From the NCBI GenBank assembly GCA_016700155.1, contig CP065001.1, positions 2,914,001 to 2,978,000 of the forward strand: a DNA stretch of 64,000 bases. The letters are read 5' to 3'. The notes beneath the pieces were generated by a model. It was not told the origin of the DNA. It searched no databases and saw only the letters and a program-made list of their open reading frames with translations. Numbering within the stretch: the stretch's first letter is position 1; each line of letters opens with the position of its first letter. Of the stretch, positions 24,179 through 33,360 are shown piece by piece. The position numbers and the translations under genes are program-made. Origin of the DNA: Ignavibacteriales bacterium (GTDB lineage Bacteria; Bacteroidota; Ignavibacteria; Ignavibacteriales; Ignavibacteriaceae).

Positions 24179-26995
24179 GTGCACAAAAGACAAAACAGAT
24201 ACAGATTATCAACCTCCTTCCAGGAAAATATTTTTCAGTTTTCATACGGTTATTTACCTCACGAAAAATTCACCGATGTTCTGAAGCTGTTCCAGTCAGA
24301 GACGGATAAACATTTTTTTACTTATGAATCAGAAGCAAACCTGCTGAGGATCATAAGCAATATGTTTGATAAAGCTTCGATGATAAGCGATTGTATCCGC
24401 TATCCGCATTATGCTGAGATACTTGCCGCGGCGGCTTCGAACAGCAATTACCTTACAGATATACTTGTCCGCAATCCCGAATTTTTCTATTCAATTGTAA
24501 ATCCTTCTGAGCTTAAAAATCCGTTGGAAGAAGAAATATTCCTTCAAAAAATTAAAAGCAGGACTGACAGTTTAAAAAGTTTTCCTTCAAAACTTCACGC
24601 GTTAAGAACAATAAAACGAAATGAGATGTTAAAGATCGGGATGAAGGATATTCTGGGTCAGGATGATTTGAACAGCATTACATCACAACTAACTGTGCTT
24701 GCAAAAACTATTTCATCACACCTGTTTGAACTTTGTTATGAAGAAATAAAAACCCGTCGCGGAATTAAAAACTTAAAAAGTTCGTACTGCATTTTATCAC
24801 TGGGTAAACTCGGCGGAAGAGAACTTAATTACAGTTCTGATATTGACCTTATAATTTTTTACGACAACAACCAGCAGTTGAGTGACACAAAAACTTATGA
24901 AGAATTCCTCACCGAAGTTACTCACCTTTTCATCGAAAGTATTTCATCACACTCAGCTGATGGTTTTTTGTACAGGGTTGATTTCAGGTTAAGACCGGAT
25001 GGAAAAAATTCTCCGCTTTGCAGAAGTTTTAACGAGTACATAAATTATTACGAAAGTAAAGGTGAAGACTGGGAACGTCAAATGCTGATCAAAGCCGATC
25101 ATCTTGGCGGCAGCAAAGATCTCTATCACCGTTTTATGAATTATCTGTCTGCTTTTATTTTTCCTTCGTCGTTCAGAATATCACCTACTGAACAGATAAA
25201 AAAACTTAAGTTCAATATTGAAAAAAATATCGGCAATGTTGAAAATATAAAATTGCAGTCAGGCGGAATACGGGATATAGAATTTTCTGTACAGGCTTTG
25301 CAGTTACTTAACGGCGGAAGAATTAAATCGCTAAGAACAGGACACACTCTTAATGCGATTGAAGTTTTAGAAAAGGAAAAACTACTCACATCAAAAGAAG
25401 CAGAAACATTTTCATCAAGTTATAAACTGTACAGGAAGATTGAACACTTTCTACAATTAATGAATGATAAGCAGACACACACAATTCCCTCCGAAGGTGA
25501 ACTGTTGAATAAACTCGTTCATTATTGCGGATATAAGGATGAAGCTTCTTTCAGAAGAGATTTAGACGCTAAGAAAAAACAGGTACAGAAAATTTATAAT
25601 TCAATTATCGGCATTGAAAAAGAGCAACAAAATATTTCAGATATATCATCAATAAGATTTACGAATAAATCCAAAGCACTGACTGATCTGAACTTTCTCC
25701 GCGACGGCAAAGGACTTTTCGGCAATAAACAGTTCGGTGTCTCTACTATTGAATCATTCGAAGCAGTTGAAAAATCTTTAATTGAATATTTAAACGGAAG
25801 TGGGCAGCCGGATTTAATTCTATACAACTTCGCAAGGATCATAAGAAGCAGCAGAATACCTTCAATCTGGTATAAAGCTTTCAGGGATAAAAAATTATTT
25901 TTTTCTTTCCTTAAGGTTTGTGTGGTTTCGCAAAAGTCTGCGGATATGCTTTCATCGAAAGAAGAGCTGCAGGAATTTTTTCTTACAAAAAAAGTATTTG
26001 AAAAGATCAGTGAAAAATCACTCGCTAATTATACTCCCGAACAATTGTTGTTTGTTTTGTCCGTCGGTTTTGCGCTCGACAAAATCAATGCTGACAAAAT
26101 TTCAAAACATCTTTCAGGTTATTATTCAGCCAAAATTATCACCAAAAGTAAATCACTGATCGAACCGAAGCTTTCATCTGATAAATTTTTTATTGCATCA
26201 CTCGGAAGCCTTGGTACTACTGAAATGAATTTTAATTCTGATATTGATTTGTTATTCGTTACGGATAAATTCCCTTCACGAATTAATACGGAAAAAATAT
26301 TCAATAATTTTTTATCCGCACTAAAGACTGATCTCTTCCCTGTTGAAGTTGATTGCAGGCTTAAACCGGAAGGTAAAAATAGTCCGGTTGTTTTGACAAT
26401 CGAGCAGTATAACAAGTACCTTTCTGACCGGGTGCGCGTTTGGGAACTGCAGGCGTTGACTAAAATTAATTTCTTGTACGGAAGTAAAGCTTTATTTAAA
26501 GATTTTATTTCTCTTGTTGAAAAAAGAATTAAAATAGAATCATCTGACTCAATCAAAACTGCAATCATAGAGATGAGGAAGAAAGTAATTTCATCCGGAA
26601 TTTCTTCCGGTAAAAATTATAATATCAAAAAAGGCACCGGAGGTATTGTCGATATTGAATTTTTAATCCAGTTTTTCATACTTTGCCAGCCGGTTTTATA
26701 CAAGAAAAATTACGGGAAAAATGTTATCAGGATGATTGATTCAATTGAAGAAAAAATAATTTCGCCTGAAGATAAAATTGTAGTGAAGCAAAATTATTTA
26801 TTCCTGAAAAACCTTTTGATGACAAACCAGAATTTATTTAACACAAGAAATAATATTGTAAGCGGAGATCCGCATAAACTTTCACAGCTTGCTTCTTGTT
26901 TGCAGTATGAATCAGGACAAAAGTTAAATGTTCACATTGATTCCGTGTTCAAACAAAATAAAAACCTTTTCGAAAAATATGTGATGAGGGACTAA
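24179..26995 (+). CDS. glnE: glutamine synthetase adenylyltransferase/deadenylase GlnE
   Basis: Bifunctional enzyme that adds AMP to and removes it from glutamine synthetase. The 938 residues contain two nucleotidyltransferase domains. The first (about 205-300) has LGKLGGRELNYSSDIDLII and RVDFRLRPDGKNSPL; the second (about 670-770) has LGSLGTTEMNFNSDIDLLF and VDCRLKPEGKNSPV. The DID metal-binding aspartates are intact in both, and helical GlnD/GlnE linker domains follow each. Length is close to E. coli GlnE (946). The start is GTG at 24179; no ATG precedes the conserved part. It is followed after one base by a DUF2723 gene. Together with GlnB (Tyr51 intact), this suggests enterobacterial-like control of glutamine synthetase. 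Confidence 0.92.
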   Translation: MHKRQNRYRLSTSFQENIFQFSYGYLPHEKFTDVLKLFQSETDKHFFTYESEANLLRIISNMFDKASMISDCIRYPHYAEILAAAASNSNYLTDILVRNPEFFYSIVNPSELKNPLEEEIFLQKIKSRTDSLKSFPSKLHALRTIKRNEMLKIGMKDILGQDDLNSITSQLTVLAKTISSHLFELCYEEIKTRRGIKNLKSSYCILSLGKLGGRELNYSSDIDLIIFYDNNQQLSDTKTYEEFLTEVTHLFIESISSHSADGFLYRVDFRLRPDGKNSPLCRSFNEYINYYESKGEDWERQMLIKADHLGGSKDLYHRFMNYLSAFIFPSSFRISPTEQIKKLKFNIEKNIGNVENIKLQSGGIRDIEFSVQALQLLNGGRIKSLRTGHTLNAIEVLEKEKLLTSKEAETFSSSYKLYRKIEHFLQLMNDKQTHTIPSEGELLNKLVHYCGYKDEASFRRDLDAKKKQVQKIYNSIIGIEKEQQNISDISSIRFTNKSKALTDLNFLRDGKGLFGNKQFGVSTIESFEAVEKSLIEYLNGSGQPDLILYNFARIIRSSRIPSIWYKAFRDKKLFFSFLKVCVVSQKSADMLSSKEELQEFFLTKKVFEKISEKSLANYTPEQLLFVLSVGFALDKINADKISKHLSGYYSAKIITKSKSLIEPKLSSDKFFIASLGSLGTTEMNFNSDIDLLFVTDKFPSRINTEKIFNNFLSALKTDLFPVEVDCRLKPEGKNSPVVLTIEQYNKYLSDRVRVWELQALTKINFLYGSKALFKDFISLVEKRIKIESSDSIKTAIIEMRKKVISSGISSGKNYNIKKGTGGIVDIEFLIQFFILCQPVLYKKNYGKNVIRMIDSIEEKIISPEDKIVVKQNYLFLKNLLMTNQNLFNTRNNIVSGDPHKLSQLASCLQYESGQKLNVHIDSVFKQNKNLFEKYVMRD

Positions 26996-26996
26996 C

Positions 26997-28952
26997 TTGA
27001 ATTTCCTTAAAAAATATTATCCTGCTTTGACCGGACTTTTCGTTTTCATAGTTTATCTTTCAACACTTGCGCCTACTGTTGTTCAGATAGATTCGGGAGA
27101 ACTTTCAACAGTTCAGCTTATGCCCGGAGTTGCGCATCCCACAGGTTATCCTTTGTTCACAATTACTGGTTATCTTTTTTCACTTATTCCACTGCCGTTC
27201 ACAAAAATTTACCAGATGAATTTGCTTGCTGCAATCTGGTGTGCGCTTGGTGTTATCGTTTTTGTTTCAACAGCGAGAATGATATTAACAAATATTGATT
27301 CATTTAAATCAGCAAAAAAAGAAATCGCAAAAAAGATTTCGAAAAAAGATAAGAAGCTAAAACAGGTAGTTGAAACTCCGGCAGTAGTTATAGAAAAACT
27401 TCCGGAGATAATTGTTATACTCGCTTCGGTAGCAGGCGGACTTATGCTCGCATTCAGCAAAACATATTGGTTTCAAAGCACTTCTGTTGAAGTGTATTCA
27501 CTGCATGTTTTTCTCATTTTACTTGTAATTTATTTTCTGCTGAAGGCTTTCATAGTCAAAAGTGATTCATTTTCAATTTCATTAAAAAACTACTGGATAT
27601 TGTTTGCCTTAATGTTAGCACTTTCATTCAGCAATCATTTAACAACATTGCTTATTCTTCCGGCAGTTGCGGTAATTTATTTCAACAAGTATGGATTTAA
27701 TAAAACTTCATTCCGGCAAATTGGAATTATGTTATTGTTCTTTTTCCCGATGCTGATTCTTCTTTACTCTTACCTTCCATTAATGGCATCGCAACAACCT
27801 TTAATTAACTGGGGCAATCCAATTGACTTGGAAAGAATTTTGCGTCACATATCCGGCAAACAATACCAGGGCTGGCTATTCTCTTCGACTGAGTCAGCAA
27901 AAAAACAGCTAACATATTTTATAGAAAATCTGCCTGTTGAATTTTTCATATCACTGATTTTAGCAGCAGCAGGTTTGATTTATTCATTTATGAAAGTCAG
28001 AAAACTTTTTTACTTCCTAACTACAGCATTTGTATTTACAGTTTTGTACTCAATCAATTATGATATAAATGATATTGATGCTTACTTCCTTCTTGCATTT
28101 ATCTCAGTTGCGTTCTTCTGTGTTGCAGGTGTTTTATGGTTGTTTTCATTGCTAAATACAGTCAAAAGCCCGGCAATGGTTACATCAATTGTTGTTATAA
28201 TTTTAGTTGGTGTTCAGGCTTATACAAATTATGGTAAGGCTGATCAAAGTCAAACTTATGTGTTTGAAGATTACACAAGAGCAGTTGTAAACAGCGTTGA
28301 ACCGAATTCAATTATCTTCAGTTACCAGTGGGATTATTTTATTTCACCTGCGTACTATCTTCAATATATTGAAGGCTTCAGGAAAGATGTGATCATTGTC
28401 GATAAAGAATTGTTGAGAAGATCATGGTATTACAACCAGTTACAAACCCAGCATCCTGATCTGTTAGATAATATGCAGCCGGATGTTACACAATTCCTTA
28501 AAGCGCTTGAACCATTTGAACGAAGCGAAACTTATGATGCAAATCTTCTTGAGAATTTATTCAGAAGAATAATGACCGACCTTGTAGCGACAAATATTGA
28601 AAAGAGAAATTTTTATATCGCTCCCGAAGTTCTTGAGAATGAAATGAAACGGGGCGAGTTCACTTTGCCGAAAGGTTATACGATTGTGCCTGATTTGTTT
28701 TTCTTTAAAGTAGTAAAAACACAAGATTATCATGAAGCGCCCGAACCTGATTACACACTACGTTTCCCTGAAAACAGGAACTACTATATAGACTCAATTG
28801 AGAAATTTGCAGGATCAATGCTGGCAAGAAGGGCTTTATATGAAATGGAGTTTGACAAATTAGAAAAGGCAAGATTGTATCTCGGCAAGCTTAAAAGGGA
28901 ATTCCCTCACTACAACATTCCGCAGTCACTGCAGGATGCAATATTAAATTAA
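26997..28952 (+). CDS. DUF2723 membrane protein (O-mannosyltransferase-like)
   Basis: Polytopic membrane protein of 651 residues related to the DUF2723/TMEM260 family, proposed to be GT-C-type protein O-glycosyltransferases. The family N-terminus is clear: LAPTVVQIDSGEL with the conserved Asp, then GVAHPTGYPLFTITGYLF and MNLLAAIW. About ten hydrophobic helices follow, then a soluble C-terminal region (about 450-651). A lysine-rich loop (about 100-130) lies between helices. Translation starts at TTG, one base after the glnE stop, so it is coupled to glnE. Its stop codon directly abuts that of the convergent DUF4837 gene. Confidence 0.84.
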   Translation: MNFLKKYYPALTGLFVFIVYLSTLAPTVVQIDSGELSTVQLMPGVAHPTGYPLFTITGYLFSLIPLPFTKIYQMNLLAAIWCALGVIVFVSTARMILTNIDSFKSAKKEIAKKISKKDKKLKQVVETPAVVIEKLPEIIVILASVAGGLMLAFSKTYWFQSTSVEVYSLHVFLILLVIYFLLKAFIVKSDSFSISLKNYWILFALMLALSFSNHLTTLLILPAVAVIYFNKYGFNKTSFRQIGIMLLFFFPMLILLYSYLPLMASQQPLINWGNPIDLERILRHISGKQYQGWLFSSTESAKKQLTYFIENLPVEFFISLILAAAGLIYSFMKVRKLFYFLTTAFVFTVLYSINYDINDIDAYFLLAFISVAFFCVAGVLWLFSLLNTVKSPAMVTSIVVIILVGVQAYTNYGKADQSQTYVFEDYTRAVVNSVEPNSIIFSYQWDYFISPAYYLQYIEGFRKDVIIVDKELLRRSWYYNQLQTQHPDLLDNMQPDVTQFLKALEPFERSETYDANLLENLFRRIMTDLVATNIEKRNFYIAPEVLENEMKRGEFTLPKGYTIVPDLFFFKVVKTQDYHEAPEPDYTLRFPENRNYYIDSIEKFAGSMLARRALYEMEFDKLEKARLYLGKLKREFPHYNIPQSLQDAILN

Positions 28953-30044
28953 TTATTCTGCAGCGTCAAGCAGATCTTCTTTTCGTTCCTTTGATAATTC
29001 TGATTCGGTGAGGAATGATTGAAGTGTAACATCCATTTGTTGTATTAGTGTCCGCTTAAAATATTTTGGTGCGAATACCGAACCATCAAGCATATAAACT
29101 CTGCGCGTCTTTTCATCATAAAATGTGTAATTGATGAAGGGACCACCCATTCCTTTAATATTAAGATCCCATAAGCCCTGTGTCAGTATCGCGTATCTCC
29201 CGTTAAAGTTCACTTCAGATGTTGAGAAATAATCATTCGCAATTACAACATAAGAACTGTCATCAGAGGTCTTGTAAAATTCTTTCGTAACCCTGTCGCG
29301 TATTATTTTTATTGAATCACCATTTAGATACTCCGGGGTTGCATTGTCAATCCAGTGAACGAATATCCATCTTTCCATATCACTGTTTGGCGAACGTCTT
29401 AACCAAACGAAGTTTTCGTCAGGTCTTTTTAAGGCTAACTGAAAATCTGCCTGTACATAGATGATCCAGCCAAAGTCACGGAGAAGTTTTCCCTCAACAT
29501 CTTTTTTCTCATAACGTGAATTATAAAGGCTCTCAAACAATCTTTCATCTGACTTTTTTTGATAAGCGTAAAGTATGTTGTCTTTATTTTTTAGGATTTT
29601 GAATTCGAGTTCCTGCATTGAAGGTGCCGAAAGAACTGTTACAAGCTGACCTTTAGCCCATAAGTCATATTTTTTTACAAGAAGATCAGGGTCGGTGTTC
29701 AACTGGTTTTGAACTAATGTATCAACTACTTTCCCGATAAACTTAGACGTATTTGAATTACTGTTAAGCGGTGCAGCGATTACAATGTTCTTTCTGTTTT
29801 TATATTTCTCAATCTCGTTGACACTTATTCTTTTAAGCAGAAATAATTTTTCCGGTTGAGGTGTAAAAATCTCTTTCTCAAATGTTGTCTGCAATGCTGT
29901 TTTAAGTTCTTCGTATTCAACGGAATCGGCAACGACAAATATTTCGTCTTCAGGACCGCGGGCAGGCTTGTTGCTGCTGTCACAACCGGCAGTCAGCAAT
30001 ACTGCTAAAAGAAAGAGAACTACTTTAATAAAATTTTTATTCAT
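28953..30044 (-). CDS. DUF4837 family lipoprotein
   Basis: Lipoprotein of 363 residues with lipobox LLTAGC (Cys21). The DUF4837 pattern follows: a short linker, ARGPEDEIFVVADSVEYEEL, then FTPQPEKLFLLKRIS, KNRKNIVIAAPLN and a C-terminal WDLNIKGMGGPFINYTFYDE. The family is nearly confined to Bacteroidota and has no assigned role. It is the last gene of the greA-to-DUF4837 cluster, 3 bases after the polyprenol kinase-like gene, and has no intergenic space at its 3' end: TAA of the plus gene touches TTA of this one. Confidence 0.85.
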   Translation of the reverse strand: MNKNFIKVVLFLLAVLLTAGCDSSNKPARGPEDEIFVVADSVEYEELKTALQTTFEKEIFTPQPEKLFLLKRISVNEIEKYKNRKNIVIAAPLNSNSNTSKFIGKVVDTLVQNQLNTDPDLLVKKYDLWAKGQLVTVLSAPSMQELEFKILKNKDNILYAYQKKSDERLFESLYNSRYEKKDVEGKLLRDFGWIIYVQADFQLALKRPDENFVWLRRSPNSDMERWIFVHWIDNATPEYLNGDSIKIIRDRVTKEFYKTSDDSSYVVIANDYFSTSEVNFNGRYAILTQGLWDLNIKGMGGPFINYTFYDEKTRRVYMLDGSVFAPKYFKRTLIQQMDVTLQSFLTESELSKERKEDLLDAAE

Positions 30045-30047
30045 AAA

Positions 30048-30716
30048 TCACCTTGGTACATTTTGCAGAACAAGTTGAACTTCAGGGAGAAATGCGCCGT
30101 ACAACAGCCACATTGTTATACCAATTGAGATTGGTATTGTCAGGTTATCATCCGCAAATCCAAACGAAAGATTTTCAGCCAGTGTACCGATTAATGCTGC
30201 AAAAATTCCTATCCCATATTCAACCATTCTGCCGTCAATTTTGGGAGTAAATAAAACTACAATGCTTGCACTAACAAAAAATGTTAAAGTTCCTTCAAGA
30301 CTTTTGGAAAGAAATTTATGTTTACCAAATTTTCTTCCAATTAATGCCGCGAGTGAATCACTGATAATAAGTATCGCAAATGCTGTTATAAAAATTACTT
30401 TAGGGAAAACAATAACACCTATCAATGCGGAAAGAAGTACGTATGTAGCGCCGTTAAGATTTTTTTTGCGGGAATCGACTTCATGTCTTCTCAATAAAAA
30501 GCCAAATATTTTATAAAATAATTTGCCAAAACCCGAAGAGAAGTATCTGCTTAGATCAATAATAAGCGCAAGAAATGTAAGAACACTCAGAATGATGATT
30601 GCGGATTCTTTAGTAATAAAGTAATAAACAATTGGAATGGACAGTGAACAAAGATGAATCAGCTTACGGACTAATTCATCTTTGTAGTGTATAGTTCCGT
30701 TGTCAGTTGGATTCAT
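30048..30716 (-). CDS. diacylglycerol/polyprenol kinase family membrane protein
   Basis: Integral membrane protein of 222 residues with six or seven helices, of the CTP-dependent dolichol kinase/DGK1/VTE5 family. Family features visible are KLIHLCSLSIPIVYY near the start, and ISDSLAALIGRKFGKHKF followed by KSLEGTLTFF, the region that holds the nucleotide-binding residues. It probably phosphorylates an isoprenoid alcohol or diacylglycerol at the inner membrane; the substrate is not fixed by sequence. It overlaps the end of ftsH by 14 bases, which suggests translational coupling. Confidence 0.85.
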   Translation of the reverse strand: MNPTDNGTIHYKDELVRKLIHLCSLSIPIVYYFITKESAIIILSVLTFLALIIDLSRYFSSGFGKLFYKIFGFLLRRHEVDSRKKNLNGATYVLLSALIGVIVFPKVIFITAFAILIISDSLAALIGRKFGKHKFLSKSLEGTLTFFVSASIVVLFTPKIDGRMVEYGIGIFAALIGTLAENLSFGFADDNLTIPISIGITMWLLYGAFLPEVQLVLQNVPR

Positions 30717-32781
30717 CTTTAGAAGCAGATTCCTTAGCTTTTTTCTGTTCCAGCAGCTTCTTCACATGATCGGGCATTTCGCTGCCGCCTTCACCGGATG
30801 TTCCATTCTTTTTTAATGGAGGAAGTTCTTCGCCTTTAACCAGTTGATCTATTTCTGATCCATCAAGTATTTCCCTCTCAAGAAGTTCAAGGGAAAGTTT
30901 GTGAAGCAGTTCCATATTATCTCTTAAAATCTTCTCTGACCTGTGCATGGCATCACTAACTATTCTTCTTACTTCATCATCAATTTCGATTGCAGTTTTT
31001 TCACTGTAATCCCTGTGACTCTGAATCTCACGACCTAAAAAGATTTCTTCTTTTTTAGCGCCATAACTTAGCGGACCAAGTTTATCACTCATTCCCCATT
31101 CACAAACCATTTTCCTGGCTATGCCTGTCGCTTTTTCAATATCATTTCCGGCGCCGGTGGTGTAATGATTAAAAACGATTTTCTCCGCAGCACGACCACC
31201 TAATGCGTATGTGATTATGGATTCAAGATATTCTTTTGAGTAAGTATGTTTTTCATCAATCGGCAAATAACTTGTAACACCAAGCGCTCTTCCTCTTGGA
31301 ATGATAGTTACTTTATGCACGGGATCAGCATCAGGCAACATTCGTGCAACAAGAACATGTCCAATTTCATGGTAAGCCGTTATTTTTTTCTCTTCCTCAG
31401 AGATTATCATACTTTTTCTTTCCATTCCCATCATTACTTTATCTTTTGCTTCTTCAAAATCTACCATCTCAACTTTTTTCTTATTCTTTCTGGCAGCTAA
31501 TAATGCAGCTTCATTAACAAGATTAGCTAATTCAGCGCCTGCAAGTCCGGGAGTGCCTTTAGCTAATGTATCCAGCTTAACATTTTCCTCAAGAGGAATA
31601 TTTCTTGTATGAACTTTTAAAATACCTTCACGACCTTTAACATCAGGACGATCTACAACTACCTGTCTGTCAAATCTTCCCGGTCTTAATAAAGCAGGAT
31701 CAAGTACATCAGGACGGTTTGTTGCTGCGATAATTATTACGCCACTGTTTTGTTCAAAGCCATCCATTTCGACAAGAAGCTGATTTAAAGTTTGTTCACG
31801 TTCATCGTGACCGCCGCCTAATCCCGCGCCGCGGTGTCTTCCTACAGCATCAATTTCATCAATGAATATTATACATGGTGCATTCTTTTTACCCTGGTCA
31901 AAAAGATCGCGCACGCGACTTGCACCAACACCGACAAACATTTCAACAAAGTCAGCACCACTTATTGAAAAGAAAGGTACACCTGCTTCTCCGGCAACTG
32001 CACGGGCTAAAAGAGTTTTACCGGTTCCCGGAGGTCCTAATAACAAAACACCTCTGGGGATTTTGCCGCCAAGTTTTTGAAACTTTGATGGCTCTTTTAG
32101 AAATTCTATTATCTCTTCAAGCTCAAGTTTTGCTTCATCAGCACCGGCAACATCACGGAAAGTAATTTTTTGTCCCGACTGTGTAATAAGTTTTGCTTTA
32201 CTTTTTCCGAATGAAAATATTCCTCTTGTACCGCCGCTGCCGCCCTGCATTCGCCGCATGATGATTATCCATACAGCAATAATTAATATCCACGGAATAA
32301 AACTGACAAGTACGTTTAACCATTCATTGGATTCTTTATCGAATGAATATTTTATCCCTTTAGCTTTCCATATAGCTTCCTGATCTTTAATAATCGGTTC
32401 AGGAAGATAAACCATCACATCACTTACAGGAGTTAACGCACCATTTATTTCCAGTTTTTCTTCTGAGCGAAGCTTTGCTTTAAAGTGATAATCATTAAAA
32501 TCCGATTTGACTATTGTAGCGCTTTCAATTTTATCTTCTGAGACTAACTTTTCATACTGGATATAAGATATTTCTGTGAAGGTTTGTGACCCTGTTCTAA
32601 AAACCTGAAGTACTATCACCGCAGCAACAATAACTGCACCCCATCCGAATACAAGACGAATTACTTTTGACCAGTCGAAATTATCATCAGGTTTATTCTG
32701 ATTTCCATTTCCTCCTGATCTCTTATTTGATGAATTATTGTTGTTATCAGCCATAAAAAATTTTCTGTTATTTAACTCCAT
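30703..32781 (-). CDS. ftsH: ATP-dependent zinc metalloprotease FtsH
   Basis: Membrane-bound AAA+ protease that degrades membrane and short-lived cytoplasmic proteins. The 692 residues have two N-terminal helices (about 38-60 and 155-175) flanking a periplasmic domain, Walker A GPPGTGKTLLARA, Walker B IIFIDEIDAVGR, the second region of homology ATNRPDVLDPALLRPGRFD, the zinc motif HEIGH and the third ligand region GNDIEKAT. Two ATG starts are possible (32781 and 32754). The upstream one is used here because it lies 3 bases after hpt. The hpt-ftsH-tilS association is common in bacteria. Confidence 0.97.
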   Translation of the reverse strand: MELNNRKFFMADNNNNSSNKRSGGNGNQNKPDDNFDWSKVIRLVFGWGAVIVAAVIVLQVFRTGSQTFTEISYIQYEKLVSEDKIESATIVKSDFNDYHFKAKLRSEEKLEINGALTPVSDVMVYLPEPIIKDQEAIWKAKGIKYSFDKESNEWLNVLVSFIPWILIIAVWIIIMRRMQGGSGGTRGIFSFGKSKAKLITQSGQKITFRDVAGADEAKLELEEIIEFLKEPSKFQKLGGKIPRGVLLLGPPGTGKTLLARAVAGEAGVPFFSISGADFVEMFVGVGASRVRDLFDQGKKNAPCIIFIDEIDAVGRHRGAGLGGGHDEREQTLNQLLVEMDGFEQNSGVIIIAATNRPDVLDPALLRPGRFDRQVVVDRPDVKGREGILKVHTRNIPLEENVKLDTLAKGTPGLAGAELANLVNEAALLAARKNKKKVEMVDFEEAKDKVMMGMERKSMIISEEEKKITAYHEIGHVLVARMLPDADPVHKVTIIPRGRALGVTSYLPIDEKHTYSKEYLESIITYALGGRAAEKIVFNHYTTGAGNDIEKATGIARKMVCEWGMSDKLGPLSYGAKKEEIFLGREIQSHRDYSEKTAIEIDDEVRRIVSDAMHRSEKILRDNMELLHKLSLELLEREILDGSEIDQLVKGEELPPLKKNGTSGEGGSEMPDHVKKLLEQKKAKESASKDESN

Positions 32782-32784
32782 TAT

Positions 32785-33360
32785 TTATTTTGCTCCGTCA
32801 TTCGCTAAAACATATATCGATCTTAAATTTCGGTACTTTTGTGCATAGTCCAAGCCGTAGCCGATAATGAATTTGCTTGGAATATTAAATCCAATATAAT
32901 CAATTTTGACATTATATTTCAGACTATTTGGCTTACATAGCAGCGATACTACCTTCATGCTTGTTGGTGTATGCTTTGTAAACAATTCTTCTATGTATTT
33001 AACCGAGAGTCCTGAATCAACAATATCCTCAACGATGATTATATCCCTTCCGGTAACATCACAGTTCAGTTCTTTTAATAATTTTATTTTGCCTGATGAT
33101 ATTTTTTCATCTCCATAACTTGATAACTTAAAAAAATCAATTTCACAATCAATTGATATATTTTTTATCAGATCGGACATAAAAATAAATGAACCGTTCA
33201 ATACACCGATAAAAACCGGAGTCTTACCCCTGTATTCATCCGATATCTGCTTACCAAGTTCTGTAATCCGTTTTTGTATTACACTTTCATCCAAAAATTT
33301 TTCAAAGATCTCATCACCAACTACTACTTTTTCAGGTGAATTGGAAATTATTTCAGACAT
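32785..33360 (-). CDS. hpt: hypoxanthine phosphoribosyltransferase
   Basis: Purine salvage enzyme that joins hypoxanthine or guanine to PRPP to make IMP or GMP in the cytoplasm. The 191-residue protein has the PRPP-binding signature DIIIVEDIVDSGLS, the N-terminal KRITELGKQISDEYRG, FIGVLNGSFIFMSDL and the closing YGLDYAQKYRNLRSI. The start overlaps the end of tilS by 13 bases, a classic coupled arrangement, and ftsH follows after 3 bases. Confidence 0.95.
   Translation of the reverse strand: MSEIISNSPEKVVVGDEIFEKFLDESVIQKRITELGKQISDEYRGKTPVFIGVLNGSFIFMSDLIKNISIDCEIDFFKLSSYGDEKISSGKIKLLKELNCDVTGRDIIIVEDIVDSGLSVKYIEELFTKHTPTSMKVVSLLCKPNSLKYNVKIDYIGFNIPSKFIIGYGLDYAQKYRNLRSIYVLANDGAK

Noticed and set aside
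24106..24309. 67-codon open frame overlapping the glnE start
   Set aside because: It overlaps conserved GlnE codons in another frame, has no recognisable domain, and its second half is only a shadow of glnE.
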